Source: Mesomycoplasma ovipneumoniae
Lineage (GTDB): Bacteria; Bacillota_I; Bacilli_A; Mycoplasmatales; Metamycoplasmataceae
DNA: 64,000 nt
Reading direction: 5' to 3'
NCBI RefSeq assembly: GCF_035918255.1
Contig: NZ_CP142136.1
Span: 620,001-684,000 of the forward strand
This document shows positions 45,030 to 54,121 of the stretch, in pieces. Position numbers and translations under genes: made by a program. Each line of letters starts with the position of its first letter. Positions within the stretch are counted from its first letter, which is position 1. The notes under the pieces were generated by a model, which was not told the origin of the DNA, did not search any database, and worked only from the letters and a program-made list of their open reading frames with translations.

Positions 45030-47490
45030 AATTTTATTTTTATTGCCAACCATTTTGCCAATTATCACTATTTCATGTGCTAATATTAATTCTGATTTAA
45101 AAAGTATTAGTGATGTTGAAAAATCTTTAACTGATCTAAAAAATAAATTTGACTCACCGCAAAATAATAGTTCAGAAAACATAAATAATTTACTTACAAA
45201 AATTAACGAAGAAATTCAGAATTTAAAAAAAATTTTAAATTCTGATAAACTAGGTAAATTCAACCAAGAATCAGAAAAAATCCTATCAAAACTAAGCACT
45301 TTTTCTGATGATGACTTACAAAATCAAGACAAAAAAGCAGAATTTCAAAAGACTTTTTCCGAACTTGTTAGTCTAGTTCAAAATCAAAAAGACACTCCAA
45401 ATCCTCAAAATCCAAGCCCAAGTCCAGCTCCAGGCCCTAATCCTAATCCAATTCCTGATCCAAATCCAGGCACTAATCCTAATCCAGGTCCTATTCCAAA
45501 CCCAAATCAGCCTCGACCTGAGCCAGTTTCACCTGAAAAAACTGCATCTTTAGCACCTGGAGGCCAAACTTTTTCAATCTGAAGAGATAACAAACGTATT
45601 GTTGAAGACCAATATAAATATGATGACCCTAAAAAAGAACTAGAATACCATCGAAGTTTGAACAATATTCCTAGTCAAAGTGGATTTACTACCGCAAGTG
45701 TTTTAAAACCTTTTCCTGAAAGTTTTAATCTTCCAAGTTCAACTGTCCTTGAAAAATTAAACCAACAAGCAAAAGACGCTAATCAACCTTATTATCAAAA
45801 TGCGCAATTACGTGGTTTTTCTCTACCTGAAATTGGGACTGATGGTGAGATCAAAGGTATTTTAATTAATAATTTTGTACAACCTCCAGCAGTTCCGGCT
45901 TATTGGGGTAATGAAAAACTAACTGGTGGATCAAATCGCAACGGTTTACCGCGAGTTTTACCAAATGATACTTATCGAAAAATAGCCAAAAATTCGTTTT
46001 CTTTTGGAATAAGAAACGGTCGACAACGCGATCCTAATGACAATATTGTAAATCCTGATGCAGTAAAAAGGGTAATTCGTTCAGATATGTCATTTGGAAC
46101 AGCGGCAATTCTTGACTTTGAAAAAACAGAAAATGGTTCTTATCCTCTAAAGTGATTTTTCATAACAAATGCTCACGTTGCCGCAAGTTTGCGACTTGCA
46201 AATGACACCCCAAGTGACAAAACTCAAGTCTGAGGCCGTGATGAGTCAAATTATAGTGAGGAATTTCGCCAATACAATACTTGAACAATTACTCTAACTA
46301 AACTAAAAAATACAACACCAATTCATTCAAAATTGCCAACATCAATTGGCGAAGGATTTGCGACTTATTATGACAGTGAAGAAGTTCGCGTTAAAGAATT
46401 AGAGGGAACTTTATATAATAACGGTCGGGACGGCCAATATGAACGTGACTCACTACTTGTCAACGAAACACCAAAAAAACCTTTAAATGTACGTACAATT
46501 GTAATTGGAACAAACGCGCTAAAGTCTTCGCCAAAAGACTTTTCTTCACAAAAGGTGTACCAAAATATTGAAGAAGTTCTTGATTTTGCCGTTGTTGAAG
46601 TTAATTTTGACAATGAAACTCAAGCAAGAAAAATGACTCAAGACTATTATAATGAAGCCCAGCAACAAAATCATTATCAAGGCCGTGAAGAAAACTTCCT
46701 TGACCCTAAAGTTTATGAAAAAATTCCGCCAATTGATTTTTATGGTTTTGGTTGGCCTTCAACACAAAATGAAAGTCAAAGAACGCTTGATCGTTATGAA
46801 AATCCAACCGATTTTGCCAACAGACGCTTCCAAGTTTCACCTTGATTTAATAAACCTGAAGCTCTTTATTTTAATAATAATCCAGAAGATAATCGCTGAA
46901 AAAATGGTGGCGAATTTGCATGAACTCGCTCTTACCGTTCTTTTGTAAATTTACCCGGAATAACTGACTATTTTATTACAAATCCAACACTTACAAGTTC
47001 ATATTTTGAAGTTTATCACGCGCCTAATGAAAAAGGTGAAATTTCAAGTCCTTATTTGATTTCAGGTCAAGGCTTTTTAATTGATAATTTTGCCTCTGGT
47101 GGCGGAGTTAGTGGAACTTCAATTCGTGATAGCAATGAAAAAATTTACGGACTCCAATTCGCTTCTGATAATGCTGCCTCAGCGGCTTTTGTTCTAGCTT
47201 TACGTTCTTATGGATATGACTATAAAGGTTATTATGGAAAATATAATTTACCTTCTTATGATATAATTTATGGCTCAAAAAACCAATTTAAATCCTATTT
47301 TGATGCAATGTTACAACTTTATGGCGATAAATCTGACAAAAAATTAAAAACTAACTTATTTCCAGAAGGCTTTAGTGAATCAACACGAAAAGACGTTTTT
47401 GCCTCAAAGTCTGATGTTGTTAATTTGCCAGAAGAGATTCAAAAACGTACATATTCACGTGTTGTATCAAAAATTAACGAGGACAACTAA
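45013..47490 (+). CDS. mip: Mycoplasma immunoglobulin protease (MIP), serine endopeptidase lipoprotein
   Basis: 825 aa. Lipoprotein signal with Cys at ITISC (residue 22). Residues about 25-125 form a charged helical region, then a Pro/Asn-rich repeat stalk (NPNPIPDPNPG type, about 128-175). Trypsin-like triad: His388 in FITNAHVA, Asp524 in EEVLDFAVVEV, Ser700 in GGGVSGTSI. Cleaves the heavy chain of MIB-captured IgG at the cell surface. ATG at 45013 overlaps the last 17 bases of mib and has AAGGAG, so translation is coupled. A weak hairpin (47513-47534) follows. Confidence 0.93.
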
Positions 47491-47563
47491 GTTTTTAAAC
47501 TAAAAAAATTTTATCAGCCTAAATTAGGTCTGATATTATTAATTTTTTATAAAGATGGATTTC

Positions 47564-48877
47564 ATGAAAATAACAAAACATTCTGTCATTTTGAACAATT
47601 ACATTAAATTTTCAAACTCTTATTTTATTAGAAAGGACCAAAAAGGACAGCAAATTCTTATACTTTTAATAATTTCATTTGTTTTTCTTATCATTTTTGC
47701 AATTGGGGCTGGCTTACTTTGAGACAAAAATATATGATGAGTAGGCCCTGCAGCATTTTGGCCCTTACCCTTTGTTTGAGTTTATTTTCTTTTAGGTCTT
47801 TTTCTTAGGAAAAAATTTGTTGATTATTTTGATAATAATTCCATTGCTAAATCTATAAAATTTTTAAAATTGTTTTTAATAAGCCGCTTAAGTTTTGGAC
47901 TTTTGCATAAATTAAAAGATGAAAATTTTGACAAATATTATAAAAAAGCCAATGAATTAGCAAAAATTAACCCTTTAATTGTTTTTTGCGGACCTTTTGC
48001 CGAAAGTATGACTTTTTTAAAATCAGTTGAAATTAACGATCTAGATTTTTGCTCAAGTTCTAATTTACGTTATGATTTAGGGATTAAAAAAACAACAATT
48101 CTTGATGATAAACAAATCACTGATCTTTATGATATATCAATTAAAAGTGAAGAATTTAGTTTTATTTTTGTACCAAAAAAATATCAAACAACTCTTGAAA
48201 ATTTAACAATAACTTCGCCAGTTTACCAAATTGCAAATAAAATTAACAAATTTGTATTACTTTCAAATATAAAGAATTTAGGTCAAAATTATGAAATTGA
48301 ATTCAAAAATACTATAAATGATTTAAAAGAAATTTCCAAATTTAATTTGCCTTTTACAAAAGCTAAACTTTCTCAATGCTATTTTGATGCAATTTTGCAA
48401 AAAAGCCAATATATTTGTGTTTTAAATCAAGACAAAATATTGAATAATATTCAAAAAATTGATTTAAATTTTTTCACTGAAAATTTCACTGAAAATGTCG
48501 AGTTAACCTTGGAAAATCCGTTTTCAAACTATGGAAAAGCTTTGAAAATTTCAGTTTTGGAACTAATAAAAGAATTTGAGAATGACACTAAAATTAAAAA
48601 TTTACGGGTTGCATTTGATAATGATTTTCATAAATTTTTTAACGATATAATTTTACCTGATCCTCATTATAAATCTGACTCGCCGCTGCTCGAATTTAGC
48701 TCAAAAGACGAGTTTAATACTTTCAAAGAAAAGCTCGGAATAAGCAATTTATCATTAAATTACTTAAGTCCAAATTTAGTATTTTCATACAAAAATGATC
48801 ATAGCATTGATATTAGACATATTTTTGCAATTTTTATTGCTAAGAAATTTAAGGAATTAGAAGAAAATGAAAAATAA
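47564..48877 (+). CDS. Two-span membrane protein downstream of mip
   Basis: 437 aa. Two adjacent transmembrane segments near the N-terminus (ILILLIISFVFLIIFAIGAG and the Trp-rich VGPAAFWPLPFVWVYFLLG), then about 330 mostly soluble residues facing the cytosol by the positive-inside rule. No catalytic motif seen. The layout is like DUF3137-type mycoplasma proteins, but I cannot confirm it. An in-frame ATG at 47555 is an alternative start. It lies 73 bases after mip and overlaps the next gene by 11 bases, so the two membrane-protein genes form a pair and may be co-transcribed with mib-mip. Confidence 0.8.
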
Positions 48878-49220
48878 TTATAAAAAAATTTCCTTATATT
48901 ATAAATCAACATCTCACTTTACATACATCATTTTTCGTTGATTTATTTTAGCAATAGTTGTGGGATTAATAGCGGCTGGAATTTTGTTTTGGGATCTTTA
49001 TGACCTTCCGGTTCCGCCATATATTTATGTTTTTATTCCCCTTTGTATTTTGGTAGTGCCTTTGTTTTTACAAACATTAATAAATTCTGTTTATTTTTTT
49101 GTTAGTCCAAAAATTCTTGGCAAGCTATTAGAAAAAAATTGGTTTTTGTGACTAAGTAGAAAATTAATGAAAAAATCTTGGAAAAATATGACAGAAATTC
49201 TATTACAATACGTTGACTAA
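48867..49220 (+). CDS. Small two-span membrane protein
   Basis: 117 aa. ATG at 48867 overlaps the end of the previous gene. Two transmembrane segments (about residues 22-44 and 53-76, with PVPPYIYVFIPLCILVVPLF) and a basic C-terminal tail. It is probably a partner of the overlapping 437-aa membrane protein. No family recognised. Its last 30 codons plus the stop are duplicated at 50369-50468 as the target copy of an element inserted directly after the gene. Confidence 0.8.
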
Positions 49221-49234
49221 AAAATTTTTAAATA
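49131..49234 (+). repeat. Left copy of long target duplication (membrane-protein 3' end)
   Basis: About 104 bases from GAAAAAAATTGGTTTTTGTG to the element's left end. The right copy at 50369-50468 carries many substitutions, so this insertion is older than the others. Confidence 0.85.
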
Positions 49235-49314
49235 GCTGAGTTTGACAGTTTGATGTTAAAAATTCACTTTTTATTGAATATAAATATGCAAAAAACCCGT
49301 AAATCCGGGTTTTC

Positions 49315-49863
49315 CTAAATAAAAGATAAAAATGCAACATATAGTATAATAATATTATTGTTGCATTTTTTTATTTATGGAGTATCATGGAAAAAAGAAA
49401 ATTTAAACATTTTAGTTTCGAAGATTTAGTAAAAATTGAGTTTTTATTGCAGAACAACAAAAGTATTAGATATATTGCTAAGCAGCTTAATGTTTCACCC
49501 TCAACTGTCTCAAGAGAAATTAAAAGAAATCTAAATGAATATGGAATTTATGAAGCTAATTTAGCAATAAGAAAAAGACAAAAAAGATATTATCATAGGT
49601 ATTATTTCAAATTTGTTGAGTTAGGGAAATATGAGGAATTCAGCAGAATTTTTGTACTAAAATATGACAAAAAAGTCCATGGAGTTAAGCCGACATATTT
49701 TTATATAGCAGAAAATTACCCGAACATCGAAAGACCGTCTTTGAAGACTGTTTTTAATTGAATCAAAACTAATAAATGGGTAATAGTTGAAACGACAAAC
49801 TCAGAAAATATTACAAAAAAAGCGGAAAAAGAACTAGAAATGCCATGCAAAGATTAGTTCCAG
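49315..49863 (+). mobile_element. IS30-family remnant
   Basis: Carries the 5' part of an IS30-type transposase and an upstream region with TATAAT at 49352 region, but no right end. Located inside RNA-cassette element copy 5, whose left hairpin region (GTAAATCCGGG) and GGATTTACGGG flank it. Confidence 0.7.
49387..49857 (+). pseudogene. Truncated IS30-family transposase
   Basis: 156 codons. Retains the N-terminal helix-turn-helix of IS30 transposases: FSFEDLVKIEFLLQNNKSIR, then IAKQLNVSPSTVSREIKRN, followed by a Lys/Arg/Tyr-rich segment. The DDE catalytic domain is missing; the frame ends at PCKD after a short junction sequence, so the protein cannot transpose. Confidence 0.88.
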
Positions 49864-49950
49864 AAGGTTCGCGGATTTACGGGTTTTTTGGCCTAAAATC
49901 TTAATTTTATTATTTTAAAATTACCTTTTGTAAAAAAGAAAAAAATGCTT

Positions 49951-50245
49951 GGTCTAAGAAAAAATTAAGGTATAATTACATTCACTTAAGAATAATTAAT
50001 AAATTTTGATATTGAATTAAGGGGGAATCAGTTATGTTTTTTGTCTAAAAAATCAGAAAATGCGAATTTTCCATTATGTTTTTAAATATAATGGAGTGCC
50101 TTAAATTTACCCGTTTAGAAATCTACAAATTTAAGGCTTTTAATTATTGTTCTTTCAAAACTTCACATATTTTTTTAGGCTCGATGTAAGTAAAAACGAG
50201 TTTTCTATTTACATTGAGTTTAAATAGTAGTTGTATTTTTTAGGA
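49951..50245 (+). ncRNA. Candidate structured RNA with 4-codon leader ORF, copy 5
   Basis: GGGGGAA and mini-ORF MFFV* at 50034-50048. Hairpin 1 CCATTAT/ATAATGG, hairpin 2 GCCTTAAATTT/AAATTTAAGGC (same flipped pair as copy 3), hairpin 3 CTCGATGTAA/TTACATTGAG with a tolerated G-U pair. The TATAAT box is at 49970-49975. Confidence 0.58.
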
Positions 50246-50368
50246 TTTTTGTCAGTGTTTTAGCTAAAAAAGTTAGTTTAAAAATTTCATAATTTTGCTT
50301 TTTAAGTTAAAAACTCCGAAAAACCGGACACTTTTTTAAGATTATCTCATCAAACTGGGAAGCTCGGG

Positions 50369-50468
50369 GAAAAAATTGGTTTTTGTGACTAAGTAGAAAA
50401 TTAATGTCAAAACATTGGGTAAATAAGGCAGAAATTTTACACTACGTTGACTAAAAAAATTTTCAATA
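50369..50468 (+). repeat. Right copy of membrane-protein 3' end
   Basis: Diverged duplicate of 49131-49234 including the CGTTGACTAA stop. It now forms the upstream region of the alcohol dehydrogenase gene. Confidence 0.8.
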
Positions 50469-50494
50469 AAATACTTATTTATTATAAAAAAAGT

Positions 50495-50524
50495 TATATA
50501 ATTATTTATGCAAATAATTATATA
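50495..50524 (+). promoter_or_regulatory. 13-bp inverted repeat overlapping the adh promoter
   Basis: TATATAATTATTT (50495-50507) and AAATAATTATATA (50512-50524) are perfect inverted repeats with a 4-base centre. A TATAAT -10 box is inside the left arm. It could be an operator or a leader hairpin. The gene's GAGGT is just downstream. Confidence 0.5.
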
Positions 50525-50542
50525 CGAGGTCATTATATAAAA

Positions 50543-51589
50543 ATGAAAGCATTAGTTTATCGTGGCGATCACAGTATCGCCCTCGAAGATGTTGACAAAC
50601 CAGTTATACAAAAACCAACAGATGCAATTGTTAGAGTTACCAAAACAACTATTTGCGGTACAGATTTGGGAATTTTTAAAGGTAAAAATCCTGAAGTTGC
50701 CTCAGGTAGAATTTTAGGCCACGAAGGTATTGGTATTGTTGAAGAAATAGGTTCAAGTGTTTCTAATGTTAAAGTAGGTGACAAAGTTTTAATTGGCTGC
50801 ATAACTCCATGTGGTAAGTGTGACAACTGTCGTGTACAGTTATATTCTCACTGCCGTGAAGCAGAAGGTGGTTGAAAATTCGGTTACATGATCAACGGAA
50901 CCCAAGCCGAATATGTAAGAGTTCCTTTTGCCGATAATAGTTTATATAAATATCCTGATACAATTTCTGATGAAGTAGCTGTTATGTTATCAGACGCCCT
51001 ACCAACTGGACACGAAATTGGTGTTCAATATGGTCAAGTTTCACCTGGAAAAACAGTAGCAATTCTTGGTGCAGGTCCAGTTGGAATGGGAGCACTTTTA
51101 ACTGCCCAACTATACTCACCAGCTAAATTAATCGTGATTGATTTTGACAAAAACCGTTTAGAAAAAGCTAAAGAATTAGGAGCAACTCACACATTAGTTC
51201 CTGATGAAACACTATTAGACAAACTCCACGAAATTGTTGGTCCTGATGGTGTTGATGTGGCAATTGAAGCTGTTGGAGTTCCACAGTCATGAGACACATG
51301 CCAAAAAATTGTTAAACCAGGTGGAAACATTTCTGTTGTTGGTGTTCACGGTAAAAAAGTCGACTTTAACCTTCAAAATCTCTGAATTAAAAACCTCACC
51401 GTTACAACCGGACTAGTAAATACAAACACACTACCAATGCTAATTAACGCTGTTTCAACCGGAAAACTACCAGTTCAAGGTCTAATTACCCACCGCTTTA
51501 ACCTTTCTGATATCATGAAAGCTTATGATACCTTCTTAAATGCATCTGACAATAAAGCAATGAAAATTTTCATTGACGCGACAAAATAA
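50543..51589 (+). CDS. Zinc-dependent alcohol dehydrogenase (MDR family)
   Basis: 348 aa. Catalytic zinc ligands are expected from TTICGTD (Cys) and GHEGIGIVEE (His-Glu). A structural-zinc lobe is seen as Cys residues in ITPCGKCDNCRVQLYSHC (C-x2-C-x2-C-x7-C). The Rossmann dinucleotide motif is GAGPVGMGALL, and the acidic residue at the end of the next strand (IVIDFDKNRL) favours NAD(H). Oxidises or reduces short-chain alcohols and aldehydes in the cytosol, possibly recycling NADH or using propanol/isopropanol as reported for some mycoplasmas. Closed by a good terminator. It sits alone between repeat elements, which fits a movable or recently rearranged locus, though transfer is not shown. Confidence 0.93.
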
Positions 51590-51629
51590 AGTTTATTATT
51601 TTCGTTTTATTATTTGTAAATTGATTTGT

Positions 51630-51668
51630 AAGACTTGTACTTTTAAAAGTGCGAGTCTTATTTTTTTA
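51630..51668 (+). terminator. Intrinsic terminator of the alcohol dehydrogenase gene
   Basis: Stem AAGACTTGTAC / GTGCGAGTCTT (two G-U pairs), loop TTTTAAAA, followed by ATTTTTTT. Confidence 0.85.
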
Positions 51669-51682
51669 TTTTCAATTTTTAA

Positions 51683-51848
51683 AATAAAAAAATTCAGTTA
51701 TATTAACCTTGCTAAGAAAAAATTAATAAATTTTTAGATATTAGAATTAAGGGGGACTTAATTATGTTTTTTTGGCTAAAAAACTCAGATAAAGCAAATT
51801 TTAAACTATGTTTTAAAGATAGTGTAATGGCTTAAAATTAACCGTTTG
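51683..51848 (+). repeat. RNA-cassette copy 6, truncated
   Basis: TTATATTAAC promoter remnant, GGGGGAC ribosome-binding site, and ATG at 51764. One extra T removes the early stop, so the frame runs 23 codons (MFFWLKNSDKANFKLC...). Hairpin 2 is fused directly to the A tract of copy 7, a recombination between AAATTAACCGTTT-like sequences. No IS1634 ends. Confidence 0.6.
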
Positions 51849-52690
51849 CAAAAAAAAAAAAAAATGCTTGGTCTAAAAAAAATTTCTGTTATAATTAAAC
51901 TCACTAAGAATGAATTAATAAATTTTGATATTGAATTAGGGGGAATTAGTTATGTTTTTTGTCTAAAAAATCAGAAAATGCGAATTTTCCGTTATGTTTT
52001 TAAATATAATGGAATGCCATAAATTTAACCGTTTAGAAATCTATAAATTTATGGCTTTTAATTATTGTTCTTTCAAAACTTCATATATTTTTTTAGGCTC
52101 AATGTAAGTAAAAACGAGCTTTCTATTTGCATTGAGTTTAAATAGTAGTTATATTTTTTTATGATTTTTGTTAGTGTTTTAAACTAAAAAAACAGTTTAA
52201 AAATTTCATAATTTTGCTTTTTAGGGTAAAATTTTAGCTTTTTTAGTTTGCTTTATTCCTGAGTTTCCCAGTTTGATAAGGTAATTTCAAAAAAGCATCC
52301 GTTTTTAGGCAATTTTTTAAGTTTTTTGGTAAAAGTTAATTACAATTTTATTAGTAATTTATTAAGATATCAAAGTATTGATTGTTTCCAAATAACTTGT
52401 TTAAAATTTCATGTTTGAAATTTCCTTAAAATATTTAGGTTTTTTGCCAAACAATTTGTTTACTTCAATAAAACCATCTTTATTTTGTTTTTTCATAATT
52501 TATAATTATACCATAAAATTACTTAAAATGCAATTAAATGCATTAATATAAATTAAGGTTTTACGTTCAAAAAACATTGATTTACGGGTGTTTTTTCATT
52601 TTTATACTCACTAAAAAGTGAATTTTTGCCTTAAAACTGGGAAACTCGGGATTTTAGCTTTTTTAGTTTGCTTTATTTGATTAATAAGTA
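51849..52690 (+). repeat. RNA-cassette copy 7, interrupted by a mini-IS1634
   Basis: An A15 tract (51850-51864), TTGGTC and TATAAT (51889-51894), GGGGGAA, mini-ORF MFFV* at 51952-51966, and hairpins 1-3 (GCCATAAATTT/AAATTTATGGC; CTCAATGTAA/TTGCATTGAG). The downstream part is split at 52257/52651 by a 393-bp element and ends without a right terminus near 52690. Confidence 0.65.
52258..52650 (-). mobile_element. Mini-IS1634 deletion derivative
   Basis: 393 bp with both IS1634-type ends (CCTGAGTTTCCCAGTTTGAT and AAAACTGGGAAACTCGGG) and a perfect 27-bp target duplication (52231-52257 and 52651-52677). On the minus strand it keeps the transposase start fused to an internal piece: MKKQN followed by KDGFIEVNKLFGKKPKYF..., a 31-codon ORF at 52495-52400. 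The junction is explained by deletion between two copies of AAAAAACAAAAT in the parental gene. Confidence 0.9.
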
Positions 52691-52726
52691 AATAAAAAAT
52701 TTCACCTAAATTTAAGGTGAAATTTT
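52691..52726 (-). terminator. Terminator of the F1-like ATPase operon
   Basis: AAAATTTCACCT / AGGTGAAATTTT stem; on the minus strand the stem is followed by a T-rich run. Located 20 bases after the beta-like gene. Confidence 0.75.
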
Positions 52727-52745
52727 ACTTTGTTATTTCAAGTTT

Positions 52746-54119
52746 TTAGGCTTCTTTTTTAGCAAGATCATCAACTGAGCCGATAAAGGCAAATTCTGAT
52801 GGGGAAATATCTAAAAATTCGCCATCAATAATTCGAATTACTGAATCAATTGTTTTTTCAAGTGGAACATAAACTCCAGGTTCTTTAGTAAAGGCAGCGG
52901 CCATAAAGAAATTCTGGGTGAAAAAGTTTTCAAGTTGAAGCGCTTTACGGACAATTATTTTACTTTCAGCATCAAGTTCATCAAATCCAAGAATCAAAAT
53001 AACATCTTCTAAGTCTTTGTATTTTTTCATAATTGACTTAGCGGCGATAATTGCATTAAAATGTCTTTCACCAATAACGTTTACCGAAACTGAGTTCGAG
53101 GTTGAAACTAAAGGATCAAAAGCTGGGAAAATATTTCTTGACATTTTATCACGTGAGAGCACAAATGAAGAATCAAGGTGAGTAAAGAGCGAAATAGCCG
53201 CTGGATCAGAAAGATCATCCATTGGCAAGAAAACGGTTTGGAATGAAGTAATTGAACCATTTTCATTTTTATAAAGACGATCTTCAATAAAAGAAACATC
53301 AGAGTCCATTGTCGCATGGTAACCACCGATTGAAACATTTTTTTCAAGCGCACTTGAGACTTCATTAGTAGCTTGAATAAAACGGTAAATGTTGTCAATA
53401 AATAAAAGCACATCTTGTTTTTCGTAGTCACGAGCATATTCAGCAGCTGTAACTCCCATTGGCACAATCATTGAACGTGCGCCAGGAGTTTCGTTCATTT
53501 GGGCAACAAACATTGTTGATTTAGACATTAAATTTGACTCTTGAAGTTCTAAAAATAACTCAAGACCTTCACGGGAACGCTCACCTGAACCAACAAAAAT
53601 TGATGAAACTTTTTGTCTTTGTTTGGAAACGTTAAAAATTATTTCTTTCATCAAAACAGTTTTACCAACTCCGGCACCACCAAAAATTCCAATTTTATAA
53701 CCTTCAAAAATAGGTACAAAAAAATCAAGCGCTTTAATTCCGGTTTCAAGCAATTTATGACGAACATTAAAATTTTCTTTTGTAACATTAACTGTTGAAT
53801 TAATCGGAATTGTTTTTGGCTTGTATTGGGCATTATTTTGCGATTGAGCCAAAATGTTAAAAACTTGATTTTTAGCACTAGCACCAACAGGAACTTGTAA
53901 AAAAGTGAGTGTATTAACAACTTGATGACCAACGGCAATTGGCTGAGATTTGGCAATCACAATTGCACGAACTGTATTTGCATCTAAAATTTTTTTAATA
54001 ACCAAAACTGTTGTGTTTTGGTGCATTGTTAGAGCTTGTTCAAGTTGAATTTTATCAAGATCAGTCTGAAATTTGATTTCAGCAACATTAGTTCAAATTT
54101 GGGAAACAAAACCAATCAT
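52746..54119 (-). CDS. F1-like ATPase beta-type subunit (F1-like-X0 cluster)
   Basis: 457 aa. P-loop GGAGVGKT (about residue 145), catalytic Glu in GERSREG, Walker B strand VLLFIDNIYRF, MNETPGAR and a DELSEED-equivalent FDELDAESK. These indicate an active rotary-type ATPase beta subunit. It is shorter than and divergent from a housekeeping AtpD, and lies in a seven-gene cluster lacking a, b, c and delta genes, so it belongs to the mycoplasma F1-like-X0 (type 3) set described by Beven et al. 2012. Start at 54119 has GGAGGT; the alpha-like stop is 2 bases upstream. Last gene before the terminator. Confidence 0.93.
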
Positions 54120-54121
54120 TT

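Larger units (their letters stand above)
49235..50368 (+). mobile_element. IS1634-ended RNA-cassette element, copy 5, with IS30 remnant inside
   Basis: Ends GCTGAGTTTGACAGTTTGAT and CATCAAACTGGGAAGCTCGGG. The left part (49235-49314) and core (from about 49865) are separated by a truncated IS30 element. The A tract is shortened and interrupted (AAAAAAGAAAAAAA). The 3' part has an internal deletion relative to copies 1-3. Confidence 0.82.

Noticed and set aside
50447..50542. Upstream extension of the alcohol dehydrogenase frame
   Set aside because: The extended start lies in duplicated gene-end DNA and before the promoter-like inverted repeat; ATG at 50543 follows GAGGT and matches the family N-terminus.
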